This document shows, one piece after another, positions 8,778-17,396 of a stretch of DNA of 64,000 nt; the first letter of the stretch is position 1, and each line of letters starts with the position of its first letter. The stretch spans positions 1 through 64,000 of the forward strand of contig NZ_AP027742.1 in NCBI RefSeq assembly GCF_030296775.1, in the 5' to 3' direction. A program made the translations under genes and the position numbers. The notes under the pieces were generated by a model. It did no database searches, was not told where the DNA came from, and was given only the letters and a program-made list of their open reading frames with translations. Source of the stretch: Claveliimonas bilis (lineage in GTDB: Bacteria; Bacillota; Clostridia; Lachnospirales; Lachnospiraceae).

Positions 8778-10175
8778 TTACAGTTCACAGTTGTTTACTG
8801 TTCTTGGGAATGGGATCACATCTCTGATATTGCTCATTCCCGTCAAGTACATAATACATCTTTCAAAGCCAAGTCCAAATCCGGAGTGCCTTGTAGAACC
8901 ATATTTCCGAAGATCCATATAAAATCCGTAATCTTCTTCCTTCAGTCCCAGCTCCTTCATGCGGGCAGCCAGCTTATCATAATCATCTTCCCTCTGGCTT
9001 CCTCCGATGATCTCCCCGATTCCCGGAACAAGACAGTCTACTGCTGCAACCGTTTTATTATCATCATTCATCTTCATATAGAAAGCCTTGATATCCTTCG
9101 GATAGTCCGTTACAAATACCGGACGCTTGTAAACTTCCTCTGTCAGATAACGTTCATGTTCTGTCTGAAGGTCTGCTCCCCAGGATACTTTATATTCAAA
9201 TTTATCATTGTTCTTTTCCAGTATTTCAATCGCTTCTGTATAAGTCACTCTCGCGAAGTCAGAAGAAACGACATTATTCAGACGGTCAAGAAGTCCTTTA
9301 TCTACAAAAGAATTGAAGAAATTCATCTCTTCCGGCGCATTTTCCAACACATAGCTGATCACGTATTTCAGCATGGATTCTGCAAGAGCCATATTATCAT
9401 CAAGATCTGCAAAGGCCATCTCAGGCTCGATCATCCAGAACTCTGCCGCATGTCTTGTGGTATTGGAATTTTCCGCACGGAACGTGGGTCCGAACGTATA
9501 AATATTCCGGAAAGCCTGGGCGTAAGTCTCTCCGTTTAACTGACCGCTGACTGTAAGGTTTGTCTCTTTGTTAAAGAAATCCTGGGAATAGTCCACCGTA
9601 CCGTCCGGATTCTTTGGAACGTTTTCCATATCCAATGTGGTTACACGGAACATTTCCCCTGCTCCTTCGCAATCGCTTCCTGTGATCAGAGGAGTGTGCA
9701 CATAGACAAATCCTCTCTCCTGGAAAAATTTGTGGATCGCATAGGCGGTCAGGGATCTTACCCGGAATACAGCCTGGAATGTATTCGTTCTCGGCCGGAG
9801 ATGGGCAATCGTCCTTAAGAACTCAAAACTGTGGCGTTTCTTCTGCAGCGGATAATCCGGCGCGGAAGCTCCTTCCACTGTCACTTCCTCTGCCTGGATC
9901 TCAAAAGGCTGCTTTGCCTGCGGCGTTGCCACAAGCGTTCCTTTTACAATGATCGCCGCCCCTACATTAAGTTTGGAAATCTCTGCAAAATTTTCCATTT
10001 TATCGTGGTACACAACCTGCAGCGGTTCAAAAAAGGAACCGTCGTTTACAACAATAAACCCAAACGTCTTGGAATCCCGGATGCTCCGTACCCAGCCGCC
10101 TATGGTGACTTCTTTATCCAAATAATCTTCTCTGTTTTTATACAGCTCTTTGATCGTTGTCAGTTTCATATCCAT
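8778..10175 (-). CDS. asnS: Asparaginyl-tRNA synthetase
   Basis: Class IIb aminoacyl-tRNA synthetase, 465 residues. The N-terminal OB-fold anticodon-binding domain (about 16-105) includes [18 protein letters not shown]. The catalytic domain has the motif 2 region [21 protein letters not shown] and the motif 3 stretch [15 protein letters not shown]. The motif 2 pattern separates it from AspRS and LysRS. Two start codons are possible, ATG at 10175 and ATG at 10169; AAAGGAG fits the second better by spacing. An extended -10 promoter lies just upstream. Confidence 0.95.
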   Translation of the reverse strand: MDMKLTTIKELYKNREDYLDKEVTIGGWVRSIRDSKTFGFIVVNDGSFFEPLQVVYHDKMENFAEISKLNVGAAIIVKGTLVATPQAKQPFEIQAEEVTVEGASAPDYPLQKKRHSFEFLRTIAHLRPRTNTFQAVFRVRSLTAYAIHKFFQERGFVYVHTPLITGSDCEGAGEMFRVTTLDMENVPKNPDGTVDYSQDFFNKETNLTVSGQLNGETYAQAFRNIYTFGPTFRAENSNTTRHAAEFWMIEPEMAFADLDDNMALAESMLKYVISYVLENAPEEMNFFNSFVDKGLLDRLNNVVSSDFARVTYTEAIEILEKNNDKFEYKVSWGADLQTEHERYLTEEVYKRPVFVTDYPKDIKAFYMKMNDDNKTVAAVDCLVPGIGEIIGGSQREDDYDKLAARMKELGLKEEDYGFYMDLRKYGSTRHSGFGLGFERCIMYLTGMSNIRDVIPFPRTVNNCEL

Positions 10176-10217
10176 TTACTCCTTTAAATTTCCCTTTGCT
10201 TTTTGCACGTTTCCCCC

Positions 10218-10246
10218 ATTATAGCATACTGTTTGGTGTTGTGCCA
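10218..10246 (-). promoter_or_regulatory. Promoter for asnS
   Basis: Minus strand: an extended -10, TGCTATAAT (TATAAT at 10223-10218), with a weak -35 TGGCAC (10246-10241) at 17-bp spacing, about 45 bp before asnS. No T-box is visible here, unlike metG in this window. Confidence 0.65.
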
Positions 10247-10293
10247 CACCGGGAAGTTAAAAAAGGGGTTAGCATATAAAGTTTCATAAAACC

Positions 10294-10322
10294 TTGCACG
10301 CCCCGGTCAAATATGCTATATT
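10294..10322 (+). promoter_or_regulatory. Promoter of antisense RNA, toxin copy A
   Basis: TTGCAC (10294-10299), a 17-bp spacer, TATATT (10317-10322). It drives a short plus-strand RNA towards the 3' end of the minus-strand toxin gene. Confidence 0.6.
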
Positions 10323-10328
10323 AAAGAC

Positions 10329-10423
10329 ACAAAAGGAACAACCGCCCACAAGGGGTTGACCTCACAAAATGGTAAATAGAAATGCCACCCTGATACCAGC
10401 CAAAGTTCCGGGGTGGTTTTTCT
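10329..10423 (+). ncRNA. Predicted antisense antitoxin RNA, type I system copy A
   Basis: A short transcript predicted from the promoter at 10294-10322 to a hairpin (CCACCC 10385-10390 with GGGTGG 10411-10416) followed by TTTTTCT. It has no sensible reading frame. It converges on the 3' end of the holin-like toxin gene, as in TxpA/RatA-type pairs. The 5' hairpin and a GTTGACCTC stretch are shared with the equivalent RNA at copy B (49687-49809), which supports function. The exact ends are inferred. Confidence 0.55.
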
Positions 10424-10435
10424 ATGCTGAAAACA

Positions 10436-10528
10436 TTACTTCATAAACGTAAATACGAATGTCAGTAATGCTAAAATGAACATTCCAAAAGCCATTAAAT
10501 CTTTAAAATCAAACGGTTTTTCATCCAT
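10436..10528 (-). CDS. Putative holin-like type I toxin peptide, copy A
   Basis: A 30-residue peptide beginning MDEKPFDFKDLMAFGMF, then a single hydrophobic helix (about 11-29) and a terminal Lys, the pattern of small Gram-positive type I toxins (TxpA-like / putative holin-like toxin family). Copy B at 49581 is about 80 percent identical. A purine-rich ribosome-binding site (GGGGGTGG) sits directly after a short hairpin (palindrome 10541-10554), which could mask initiation. It has its own promoter, and a convergent RNA at the 3' end. Proposed action: membrane depolarisation when the antisense RNA is lost. Confidence 0.7.
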   Translation of the reverse strand: MDEKPFDFKDLMAFGMFILALLTFVFTFMK

Positions 10529-10595
10529 CAGCACCACCCCCATTCTATGTAGAATAGAGGTCAAGCCACCCTGTAACACGGTTGTTCCTGTTCAC

Positions 10596-10624
10596 ATAAT
10601 ACCACAATGGCAACAGGCAGACAA
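10596..10624 (-). promoter_or_regulatory. Promoter of toxin copy A
   Basis: Minus strand: TTGTCT (10624-10619), a 17-bp spacer, TATTAT (10601-10596). The untranslated leader of about 60 nt contains a stretch (GTTACAGGGTGGCTTG) almost identical to the leader of copy B. Confidence 0.6.
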
Positions 10625-10685
10625 CCTCCTCCGCTACGGAGTAGAGTACTTTTTTATTTCATTGTGGGTAAATTGCGGGTACAGC

Positions 10686-10714
10686 TTGAATTTTAGCTCT
10701 ACACATGCTATACT
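10686..10714 (+). promoter_or_regulatory. Promoter for queT leader
   Basis: TTGAAT (10686-10691), a 17-bp spacer, TATACT (10709-10714). It predicts a leader of about 160 nt before queT, long enough for the structured element described next. A hairpin (10742-10748 with 10756-10762) opens this leader. Confidence 0.65.
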
Positions 10715-10785
10715 ACTTCACGTTGCAAAGCCCATTACACACAGGCTGTCACTGGCAGCCTGCTCTGTACGCTAAGGCGAAAACC

Positions 10786-10870
10786 AAGGTCTATCGGGCT
10801 TGCCGCCGATTCCCGGCGTTAAATGAATCGAGTGTTCGAGACCTTCCACTCGTAAAACAAAACTAAAGGA
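10786..10870 (+). promoter_or_regulatory. Candidate preQ1 riboswitch upstream of queT
   Basis: A 6-bp stem CGAGTG/CACTCG (10829-10834 with 10847-10852) encloses a 12-nt loop TTCGAGACCTTC and is followed by an A-rich tail that runs into the Shine-Dalgarno AAGGAG (10866-10871). Stem, 12-nt loop and A-rich tail match the layout of class I preQ1 riboswitches, and the loop CCTT can pair with AAGG of the ribosome site. An upstream strand AAGGTCT (10786-10792) is perfectly complementary to AGACCTT in the loop (10839-10845), giving a second pseudoknot-like option. Position before queT fits queuosine-precursor sensing. The class is not certain. Confidence 0.6.
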
Positions 10871-10881
10871 GAGAACAGAAT

Positions 10882-11382
10882 ATGAGAAACAAAAACGCAG
10901 CATTTTTAACCCAGGCGGCCATGATCGCCGCTATCTATGTTGTCCTGACGTATGTCTTTGCACCGATTTCCTTCGGAGAAATTCAGGTGCGAATTGCGGA
11001 GGCGCTTACGATTCTTCCACTGTTTACCCCAGCAGCGGTTCCCGGTCTGTTTATCGGATGTCTGGTGGGAAATATCATTGGAGGCGCACTGCTGCCCGAT
11101 ATTGTTTTCGGAAGCATTGCCACACTGATCGGTGCCATCTGCACCTATCTGCTCAGGAATCAGAAACCGGTATTCGGAACCATCCCGCCGATGGTATCCA
11201 ACACGATCATTGTGCCTTTTGTTTTAAAATACGCATACGGCGTCGCCCTTCCCATCCCGTTTCTTATGGTTACGGTGGGCGTTGGTGAGATTATTTCCTG
11301 CGGTATTCTGGGTATGATTGTCTATTATGCACTCAATCGCTATAAGGGAACTTTGTTTTCCCGGCCTGCTGCTTTAAAATAA
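10882..11382 (+). CDS. queT: QueT-family queuosine precursor transporter
   Basis: A 166-residue membrane protein of the QueT family (S component of an ECF-type vitamin transporter), predicted to import preQ1 or preQ0 for tRNA modification. About five hydrophobic helices and the conserved FGEIQVRIAEALTILP segment near residue 33 are visible. AAAGGAGAG lies 11 bases before the ATG. It is monocistronic, with its own promoter, a preQ1-like leader and a strong terminator. The transporter would use a shared ECF energising module encoded elsewhere. Confidence 0.88.
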   Translation: MRNKNAAFLTQAAMIAAIYVVLTYVFAPISFGEIQVRIAEALTILPLFTPAAVPGLFIGCLVGNIIGGALLPDIVFGSIATLIGAICTYLLRNQKPVFGTIPPMVSNTIIVPFVLKYAYGVALPIPFLMVTVGVGEIISCGILGMIVYYALNRYKGTLFSRPAALK

Positions 11383-11450
11383 GGAGGGATACCTCAAATC
11401 TCATCAGAGCAAAAGGTATTCTTAAATAGGGTATCATTATCTTACTTAAT

Positions 11451-11484
11451 AGAAAGAGGAGGTTTTTCAAAACCCCCTCTTTCT
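11451..11484. terminator. Bidirectional terminator between queT and the GGDEF gene
   Basis: A 16-bp stem with one mismatch (11451-11466 with 11469-11484) and a 2-nt loop, followed by A/T-rich sequence on both sides. It closes queT on the plus strand and the long exopolysaccharide/c-di-GMP transcription unit on the minus strand. Confidence 0.8.
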
Positions 11485-11485
11485 A

Positions 11486-12835
11486 TTATATTTCCCGTAT
11501 CTCGCATCGACCTTTTCCGCTCTGTTTGATTTCATATAAAATACCATCTGCAGCCTTATATATACTGGAAAAAGATCTGGGCTCCATGCTGTATATTCCG
11601 CCTACTGATACAGATGTGCTTACAGACGGACACCTGTTCTTTGCCTCCTCAACATAATCTTTTATAATCTTTTCAACCTTATTTTGAATTGCCTCTTTAT
11701 TAAAACAAGGCTGTGCATAGACCGCAAATTCATCACCGCCCAACCGAATAGCTATGTCTGTCTTTCGAAATGTCTCCCGCAGCTGTTTTGCAAAGAAGCG
11801 AAGCATCTTATCTCCGGTTCCATGACCATACATATCATTCACACTTTTAAAATTATCCAGATCGATCATTAGAAAGATATATGGTGCATCACTGTTATTC
11901 ATCTTGGCTGTTACGGTAGCCTCCCCGCCTTTCCGATTATATATTCCAGTGAGAAAGTCCCGATTGGATTCTTCAATGAGGTTTTTCTTCACCCTGACGC
12001 TCTCGGAAATATCTACGAGAACGCTGATGATCGCTGAACGTCCATCTTCTGCTATAATCTTTCGCCCTATATCATACACCCACAAACTGGAGCCGTCTTT
12101 TTTCTTCACGCGATATTCGATGGCATATTGTTTTTCCTGTTTTAAGCAGTCCAGAACATGCTTTTCTACCATATGGGCATCATCTTCATGAATAGAATTA
12201 ATGACCAGTCCTTCTGTCTCTTCTACAAATTCATTGTATGTGTATCCCATCATTTCCAGCATCGTATCGTTTACTACATAAAGTGGAAATCCGTCCTCAA
12301 TATATCCTCCGATCACTCCTCCCGGCATCATCTGGCAGATAATGTCCAACAGTTCATGTTGGGCTGTCTCATTGAGTTTTTCTGTCTTTTCTGAAAAAAA
12401 GCGCAGCGGAAAAAATTCTCCGCTTTCCTGATATGAGCTGGCTTCCGACATATGGAGAGCGGTCGCTAAAAATTCTTCCCCCACTCTCCGGAATCCTCCG
12501 GTAAAACGGGTAAGGTAGCGGATCTCTTCCTCGCTTCCATTTAATCTGACGGCAGTCTCTACCTTACAAAGACATTCCCAGCTGTTCTCCCCTGTCTGCT
12601 TTTCCTGATAATCCATAATTTTGTACTGAATCGGATCCGGTATACCCTTAATTTCTTCCTCAAGCAGCCTGGCAAATTCTTCTTTATTCGTCGCTGTTTC
12701 CTCATCGCCGGTTCCCAAAGAATACAGGTCGTCTGCAACTATTGACAGGGTTTTTGCAATGTTCCTCTCTTTCAGATAACAGTCAAAGAACCGGGTAAGA
12801 ACAGGATAGATCACTTTCTTTTCTACCATCTCCAC
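11486..12835 (-). CDS. PAS-GGDEF diguanylate cyclase
   Basis: Predicted c-di-GMP synthase, 449 residues, cytosolic. The N-terminal region (about 1-130) looks like an NTF2/SnoaL-type fold, followed by a PAS domain (about 165-280, with GGYIEDGFPLYVVNDTMLEM) and a C-terminal GGDEF domain. The active site RLGGDEFAV is intact and an RKTD I-site sits five residues before it, so both catalysis and product inhibition are expected. Translation probably starts at the GTG (12835) or the ATG two codons later; AGGAGG precedes both. It is the last gene of the long transcription unit encoding the Pel-like machinery. Confidence 0.88.
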   Translation of the reverse strand: MEMVEKKVIYPVLTRFFDCYLKERNIAKTLSIVADDLYSLGTGDEETATNKEEFARLLEEEIKGIPDPIQYKIMDYQEKQTGENSWECLCKVETAVRLNGSEEEIRYLTRFTGGFRRVGEEFLATALHMSEASSYQESGEFFPLRFFSEKTEKLNETAQHELLDIICQMMPGGVIGGYIEDGFPLYVVNDTMLEMMGYTYNEFVEETEGLVINSIHEDDAHMVEKHVLDCLKQEKQYAIEYRVKKKDGSSLWVYDIGRKIIAEDGRSAIISVLVDISESVRVKKNLIEESNRDFLTGIYNRKGGEATVTAKMNNSDAPYIFLMIDLDNFKSVNDMYGHGTGDKMLRFFAKQLRETFRKTDIAIRLGGDEFAVYAQPCFNKEAIQNKVEKIIKDYVEEAKNRCPSVSTSVSVGGIYSMEPRSFSSIYKAADGILYEIKQSGKGRCEIREI

Positions 12836-12881
12836 ACGACCTCCTTTTCTATTCTTTCCAAAATTTTACAATAAAAACACG

Positions 12882-13973
12882 CTACTGATACAGCCTGCGC
12901 AGAGGTTTTTCCGCCTGCATGAAACACTTCAGAAGTTTCGGATTAAACACTCCGCACTCTCCGTCCCGGATCATCCGAAGCGCTTCTTCCACCTCAATAG
13001 CTCCTTTGTACACCCGTTTGCTCACTAGTGCATCGTAAACATCCGCCAGAGAAACAATCTGAGCCCACATGGAAATTTCATCTCCTTTCAGGCCATCAGG
13101 ATATCCCCTGCCGTCCCATCTCTCATGGTGATGTTCTGCAATATCATATGCATACTGAAACATCTGGTGCTCCATAATATGCGGAATCTTTTTTAAAAGC
13201 TGGGCGCCCTGAGTTGTATGGGTTTTCATAATCTCATACTCTTCCGGAGTCAGTCTGCCCGGTTTATTCAAAATAGCATCGGGAATCGCTATCTTACCCA
13301 CATCATGCATGATAGCAGCCATCGCAATCTGTCTGATCTCTTCTTCCTTCAGTCCTTCTCCCAACTCTGTATTTCGCAGAAGATATTCCGTAATATCATG
13401 AATCCGATGTACATGTTCTCCGGATTCTCCGCTTCGAAATTCAATGGCGGTAGACAATGCTTCCACCATTCCCATATTGAGCAGAATAATCTGCTCCGCC
13501 TGTTTTAAAAGCTCACTCTGCTGCTCCTCCACCTTACTGCTAAGCCTCTTCCTCGCGCGGAAAAGCTCTATAACAGAATCAATACGTCTTCTTACTACAT
13601 AGGGGATAACAGGCTTATGGATAACATCCATTACTCCCAGTGAATACGCCGTTTTCAAAATCCTGTCATCTGCTTCAGCAGTGATCAGAAACACTGGTAT
13701 TTCCGTCTGAGTCCCTTTTTCATTCAGGATCTTCAACACTTCTATTCCATCCATAACAGGCATGACCACATCCAGCAAAACCGCACAGTAACGTTCTGTC
13801 TGTGCAAACAATTTTTCCAATCCAATCCTGCCATTTTCTGCCTCTTCCACACAATACCCGGAAGAAAAAATATTTTCCAGAATTGCCCTGTTTATTTCAT
13901 CATCATCCACGATCAGTATTGTGTTATTTCTATTTACTGTCTCTTCTCTGTCCTTGCTGCTGTCCTTTTTCAT
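12882..13973 (-). CDS. Response regulator with HD-GYP domain (predicted c-di-GMP phosphodiesterase)
   Basis: An N-terminal receiver (VDDDEIN, phospho-Asp in VLLDVVMPVMDG, Lys in VIHKPV), a short coiled linker, then an HD-GYP domain with MHDVGKIAIPD, a HHHERWDGRGYPDGLKGDE segment and LADVYDAL. All HD-GYP signature residues are present, so it should hydrolyse c-di-GMP when signalled. I chose the ATG at 13973 (GGAGGG upstream); an upstream in-frame ATG at 14036 overlaps the kinase gene and has a non-family N-terminus. It lies directly after a hybrid kinase, its probable partner. Confidence 0.9.
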   Translation of the reverse strand: MKKDSSKDREETVNRNNTILIVDDDEINRAILENIFSSGYCVEEAENGRIGLEKLFAQTERYCAVLLDVVMPVMDGIEVLKILNEKGTQTEIPVFLITAEADDRILKTAYSLGVMDVIHKPVIPYVVRRRIDSVIELFRARKRLSSKVEEQQSELLKQAEQIILLNMGMVEALSTAIEFRSGESGEHVHRIHDITEYLLRNTELGEGLKEEEIRQIAMAAIMHDVGKIAIPDAILNKPGRLTPEEYEIMKTHTTQGAQLLKKIPHIMEHQMFQYAYDIAEHHHERWDGRGYPDGLKGDEISMWAQIVSLADVYDALVSKRVYKGAIEVEEALRMIRDGECGVFNPKLLKCFMQAEKPLRRLYQ

Positions 13974-14032
13974 CGTCCACCCTCCTGACCTGGTATCTCT
14001 TTTTCTATTTTTCCCCGGAAGCTGCTTCCCAT

Positions 14033-16531
14033 TCAATTTTTAAGCAGCTTCTCCATCGTTTCTTTTAATATCTGGAAATCAATCGGTTTGGAAACATGTG
14101 CGTTCATCCCCGCTTTCTGCGTGGAGACAATATCCTCTGCAAAGGCGTTTGCCGTCACTGCAATAATAGGAATGGTCCCTCCGTCTTTTTTCTCTGAACA
14201 GCGGATTGCAGCAGCAGCTTCGCATCCATCCATCACAGGCATCTGCATATCCATTAAAATGATGTCAAAATAGCCTGTCGGTTTTCTCTCAAACAGCTCC
14301 ACTGCCTCTTTCCCGTTCCAGGCTTCCTCCGACTCCATACCGAAACTTTTCAGAATTTCCTGTGCAATCTCCATATTGATCATATTATCCTCGGCAATAA
14401 GCACCTTCTTTCCTTCCAGGAAAGCTTCTTCGTTTCCGCCTTTTTCTTTTGCTTCCTCCTGCGGAAGAACCTGCTCTTCACTGATCTGGCAAGGGATCAT
14501 TATTTCAAATTCCGTTCCCTCTCCCAGCTCACTTTCCACTTCTATGGTCCCTCCCATCTTATGCACCAGTTCATGCACAATGGGCATTCCAAGCCCTGTC
14601 CCGGCGACATTCGCTGCCCCGAACTGCACTTCCCTTTCAAAAGGCAGATACAATTTTTTCAGAAATTCCCGGCTCATACCTGCACCATTATCCTGAATGC
14701 GGAAATGGTACTTGCGATATTTGCTGTTGCTGTCTTTTTCCTCTGTTACTGTCATCTCCACTTTTCCATCGTCCGCAGTAAACTTAAAGGCATTTGACAA
14801 AATATTATTTAAAATCTGCTGAATCTTTCCCCAATCTCCTCTGATATAGATGTCTTCTATATCGATATGGGTCAGGAATTGCTTTTCTGTTTCTTCCGTC
14901 TGTAGCCGGAAAATTTCTGCAAGTTCCTTCAGATTTTCCTTTATCCGAAAACTCTCGCTTCGAAGTTCCAGCTTCCCTTCTTCCATCCGGGAAATATCCA
15001 GTATTTCATTAATCAGTTCCAGGAGCTGATTTCCAAGCTGTCCGATCCTGCTTAGCGTCTCCGCTGTCTTATCTGCATCCTCGGTATGATTCTTTGCAAG
15101 TTTTGCCATACCGATGATTCCATTAAGCGGAGTTCTCATATCATGGGACATTTGGGAGAAAAACATATTTTTGCTCTTTGCCATGCTGTCTACCGAATCC
15201 AGAGAATCTTTTAAAAGCTCCAGCATGGACAGATCATGTTCCTTAGCCTCATTAATATCCCTGAAACCAAGTACCACTGTTCCCTTCTGCAAAGATTCAT
15301 CATAAAGCATTTGAACATGCACCCATCGGTATTCCCCGTTGAAAAGTCTTTTGAAATCTCCTCCAAAATCCCGGATCCGTTTTTGCACCAGTTTTTCCAT
15401 GTTTTCTGTAGAAAAGGTATTCAAAAATTCTTCATAATCTTCTTTTCTTATCAGCTCCTTCATGATATCCAGAAGCTGGCTGTATTCCCCTTTCTGCAGG
15501 AGCCTGTTCCTCACATAGTCAGACCCTTTCAGCATCGTATACTGTCCGCTTTTCAGATCAATCTGATAAAGTGCGTAATAAGAATTCCCCAGCACACCTA
15601 CGATCTCATTGTAAACTTTCGCTTTCCTGCTTGTCCGGTAATCGGCTACTGCAAAAATGATCACAGACACAACAAAAATTCCCATAATTCCCAGAAATAC
15701 ATTCCAGGCTCCTTCATAGGATTCCAGCAAAGTGTCATAAGGAATCGTAACGACCGAATACCATCCTGAATCCAGCTTGTAATAATATACGCCTCTCTTG
15801 ACACCGTCCACTCCTATAATATAAGAATCATAAGTATCAAATTCTCCTTTCAGGATTCCTGCAAAAATTTCATCAAATTTCTCCTGAAGATCTTCATGGC
15901 TTTTCACAGTAAGATTGTATTTCAGAAGCTCTCCTTTTGAATCTGACAGAAAATAGTTCGTCCCTTCCGGAAGGCGCTGTTTTCTCTCCTGTTCCAGCTG
16001 ATGGTCCGGATAAAGATCCACTGCCACCACGTCCTCTGTTCCCTTAATCTGTTTTGCCAGGGTCACCACGGTCTTATTCAGCCGCACATCGATATAAGCA
16101 TCTGTATAAATAGTCTCCCCATCCGCTTCTATCGCCTGCTGATACCACTGTGTCCCCAGTGGATCAAATGTTTCATCTCCTTCCCAATAAGTAGCTGCAT
16201 AAATTTTCCCATCTACAGATACATAGGCCTCCACATCATCAAGCCCCATCACCTCATCTGCAAATTTCAGATATTGCTGGATCAGCTTCTCATAACTGTC
16301 CGTTCGGTTTTCCGGTCTCAACTGATATTCCAGCGTTTCCAGCACAGTTTCGTACTGATTTGTAACAGCCACCTCATTCAATGCATATACATGAGCTGTT
16401 TCGCTTCCCATTGTTTCTGCGCTGTCAAGAACTGCTGCACTCATCCTCTGTATAGCAACAGGGATAACCAATATGAGAATAAGCATTGAAAGGAAGAGAT
16501 AGCCATATCGCTTTTTACGCTTTTTCTCCAT
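14033..16531 (-). CDS. Hybrid sensor histidine kinase with extracellular Cache-like domain
   Basis: 832 residues: TM1 (about 9-27), a large extracellular region resembling a double Cache sensor, TM2 (about 278-298), a PAS-like segment (about 315-435), HisKA with His in MSHDMRTPLNGIIGM, an HATPase domain (NILSNAFKF; GTGLGMPIV), and a C-terminal receiver (AEDNMIN; Asp in ILMDMQMPVMDG; Lys in VSKPID). There is no HPt domain. It overlaps the upstream DivIVA-like gene by 17 bp, and the HD-GYP regulator follows, so it probably links an external signal to c-di-GMP breakdown. Ligand unknown. Confidence 0.9.
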   Translation of the reverse strand: MEKKRKKRYGYLFLSMLILILVIPVAIQRMSAAVLDSAETMGSETAHVYALNEVAVTNQYETVLETLEYQLRPENRTDSYEKLIQQYLKFADEVMGLDDVEAYVSVDGKIYAATYWEGDETFDPLGTQWYQQAIEADGETIYTDAYIDVRLNKTVVTLAKQIKGTEDVVAVDLYPDHQLEQERKQRLPEGTNYFLSDSKGELLKYNLTVKSHEDLQEKFDEIFAGILKGEFDTYDSYIIGVDGVKRGVYYYKLDSGWYSVVTIPYDTLLESYEGAWNVFLGIMGIFVVSVIIFAVADYRTSRKAKVYNEIVGVLGNSYYALYQIDLKSGQYTMLKGSDYVRNRLLQKGEYSQLLDIMKELIRKEDYEEFLNTFSTENMEKLVQKRIRDFGGDFKRLFNGEYRWVHVQMLYDESLQKGTVVLGFRDINEAKEHDLSMLELLKDSLDSVDSMAKSKNMFFSQMSHDMRTPLNGIIGMAKLAKNHTEDADKTAETLSRIGQLGNQLLELINEILDISRMEEGKLELRSESFRIKENLKELAEIFRLQTEETEKQFLTHIDIEDIYIRGDWGKIQQILNNILSNAFKFTADDGKVEMTVTEEKDSNSKYRKYHFRIQDNGAGMSREFLKKLYLPFEREVQFGAANVAGTGLGMPIVHELVHKMGGTIEVESELGEGTEFEIMIPCQISEEQVLPQEEAKEKGGNEEAFLEGKKVLIAEDNMINMEIAQEILKSFGMESEEAWNGKEAVELFERKPTGYFDIILMDMQMPVMDGCEAAAAIRCSEKKDGGTIPIIAVTANAFAEDIVSTQKAGMNAHVSKPIDFQILKETMEKLLKN

Positions 16532-17363
16532 CCTTCTTTATTCCATTCTCCAGTTTTATTGATTCTTTCACACCTTCCTGCCCTAGAAGTGCATTGGCAT
16601 GACGGTATTTTCTGGCATTTTCCAACTCACGGTAATGCTCTCCCTCCCAGTAATCATCCAGGCGCACCGGCATATTCTGCACCATTTTCATCATCCTGGA
16701 ATTAATATTAAACAGCCCCTGCTGCGCACTTTCAATCTCTTTTATATACTGTTCGATCTTATATTTCGCCGCGATAAGCTGAATCCCTTTTTCTTCCAGC
16801 TGAGCATTGATCCTTGCCGCAATGATATCCTTCTGTTTCTCTGTTTCAACCTTTGCTGTTTCGATCATCTCTTCTGCCCGCTTCTTCGCTTCCTCCTCAA
16901 TGGCTTCTGCATTGCGGTTGGCATCATCCATAATCTTGGAAACTGTTTCATAATCAAAAAATCCGCCATCCTGATTTTTCTTCAGATTTTCCAGCTCTTT
17001 TTCCTGCTGGGCCATTCTCTCCTTTAACGCAGCATTTTCTTCCTGAAGGACTTTGTATTCGCCCTCCGGCATATCCTGATCTGCTCTTTCCGACTGATCC
17101 TTTGCTTCCTCCAGCAGCCGGTGCAGTCTGTCGTTTTCTTCCTGGAGCTTAGCAGTCTCTTCCTGAAGTTTTGGCACTTCCAAGTCCACCTGCTCTGCCT
17201 TTTCCTGACTGTCCTCCATCTTTCTTAACAGATCTGCTTTTTCCTTTTGATGAAGCACTTTTACAGATTCTATTTCATGCTCCAGTGTCTTAATATACTC
17301 CTCTACATCTGTTTTGTTAAAACCTCCGAACAGTGATGTCCGGAACATTCCATTGCCAGCCAT
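16515..17363 (-). CDS. DivIVA-like coiled-coil protein
   Basis: 282 residues. The N-terminus (FRTSLFGGFNKTDVEEYI) matches the membrane-curvature-binding DivIVA/GpsB domain, followed by long coiled coil rich in Glu/Lys/Gln (about 35-215) and a short tail. DivIVA proteins mark poles and division sites and recruit wall or secretion machinery. AAAGGAGG supports the ATG. The position inside the Pel-like/CotH/VTC gene set, directly before the sensor kinase, suggests a scaffold that places the machinery or the signalling protein. That role is inference. Confidence 0.75.
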   Translation of the reverse strand: MAGNGMFRTSLFGGFNKTDVEEYIKTLEHEIESVKVLHQKEKADLLRKMEDSQEKAEQVDLEVPKLQEETAKLQEENDRLHRLLEEAKDQSERADQDMPEGEYKVLQEENAALKERMAQQEKELENLKKNQDGGFFDYETVSKIMDDANRNAEAIEEEAKKRAEEMIETAKVETEKQKDIIAARINAQLEEKGIQLIAAKYKIEQYIKEIESAQQGLFNINSRMMKMVQNMPVRLDDYWEGEHYRELENARKYRHANALLGQEGVKESIKLENGIKKDGEKA

Positions 17364-17396
17364 ATCATTTTCCTCCTTTATCTGTTTATGTTTCCT

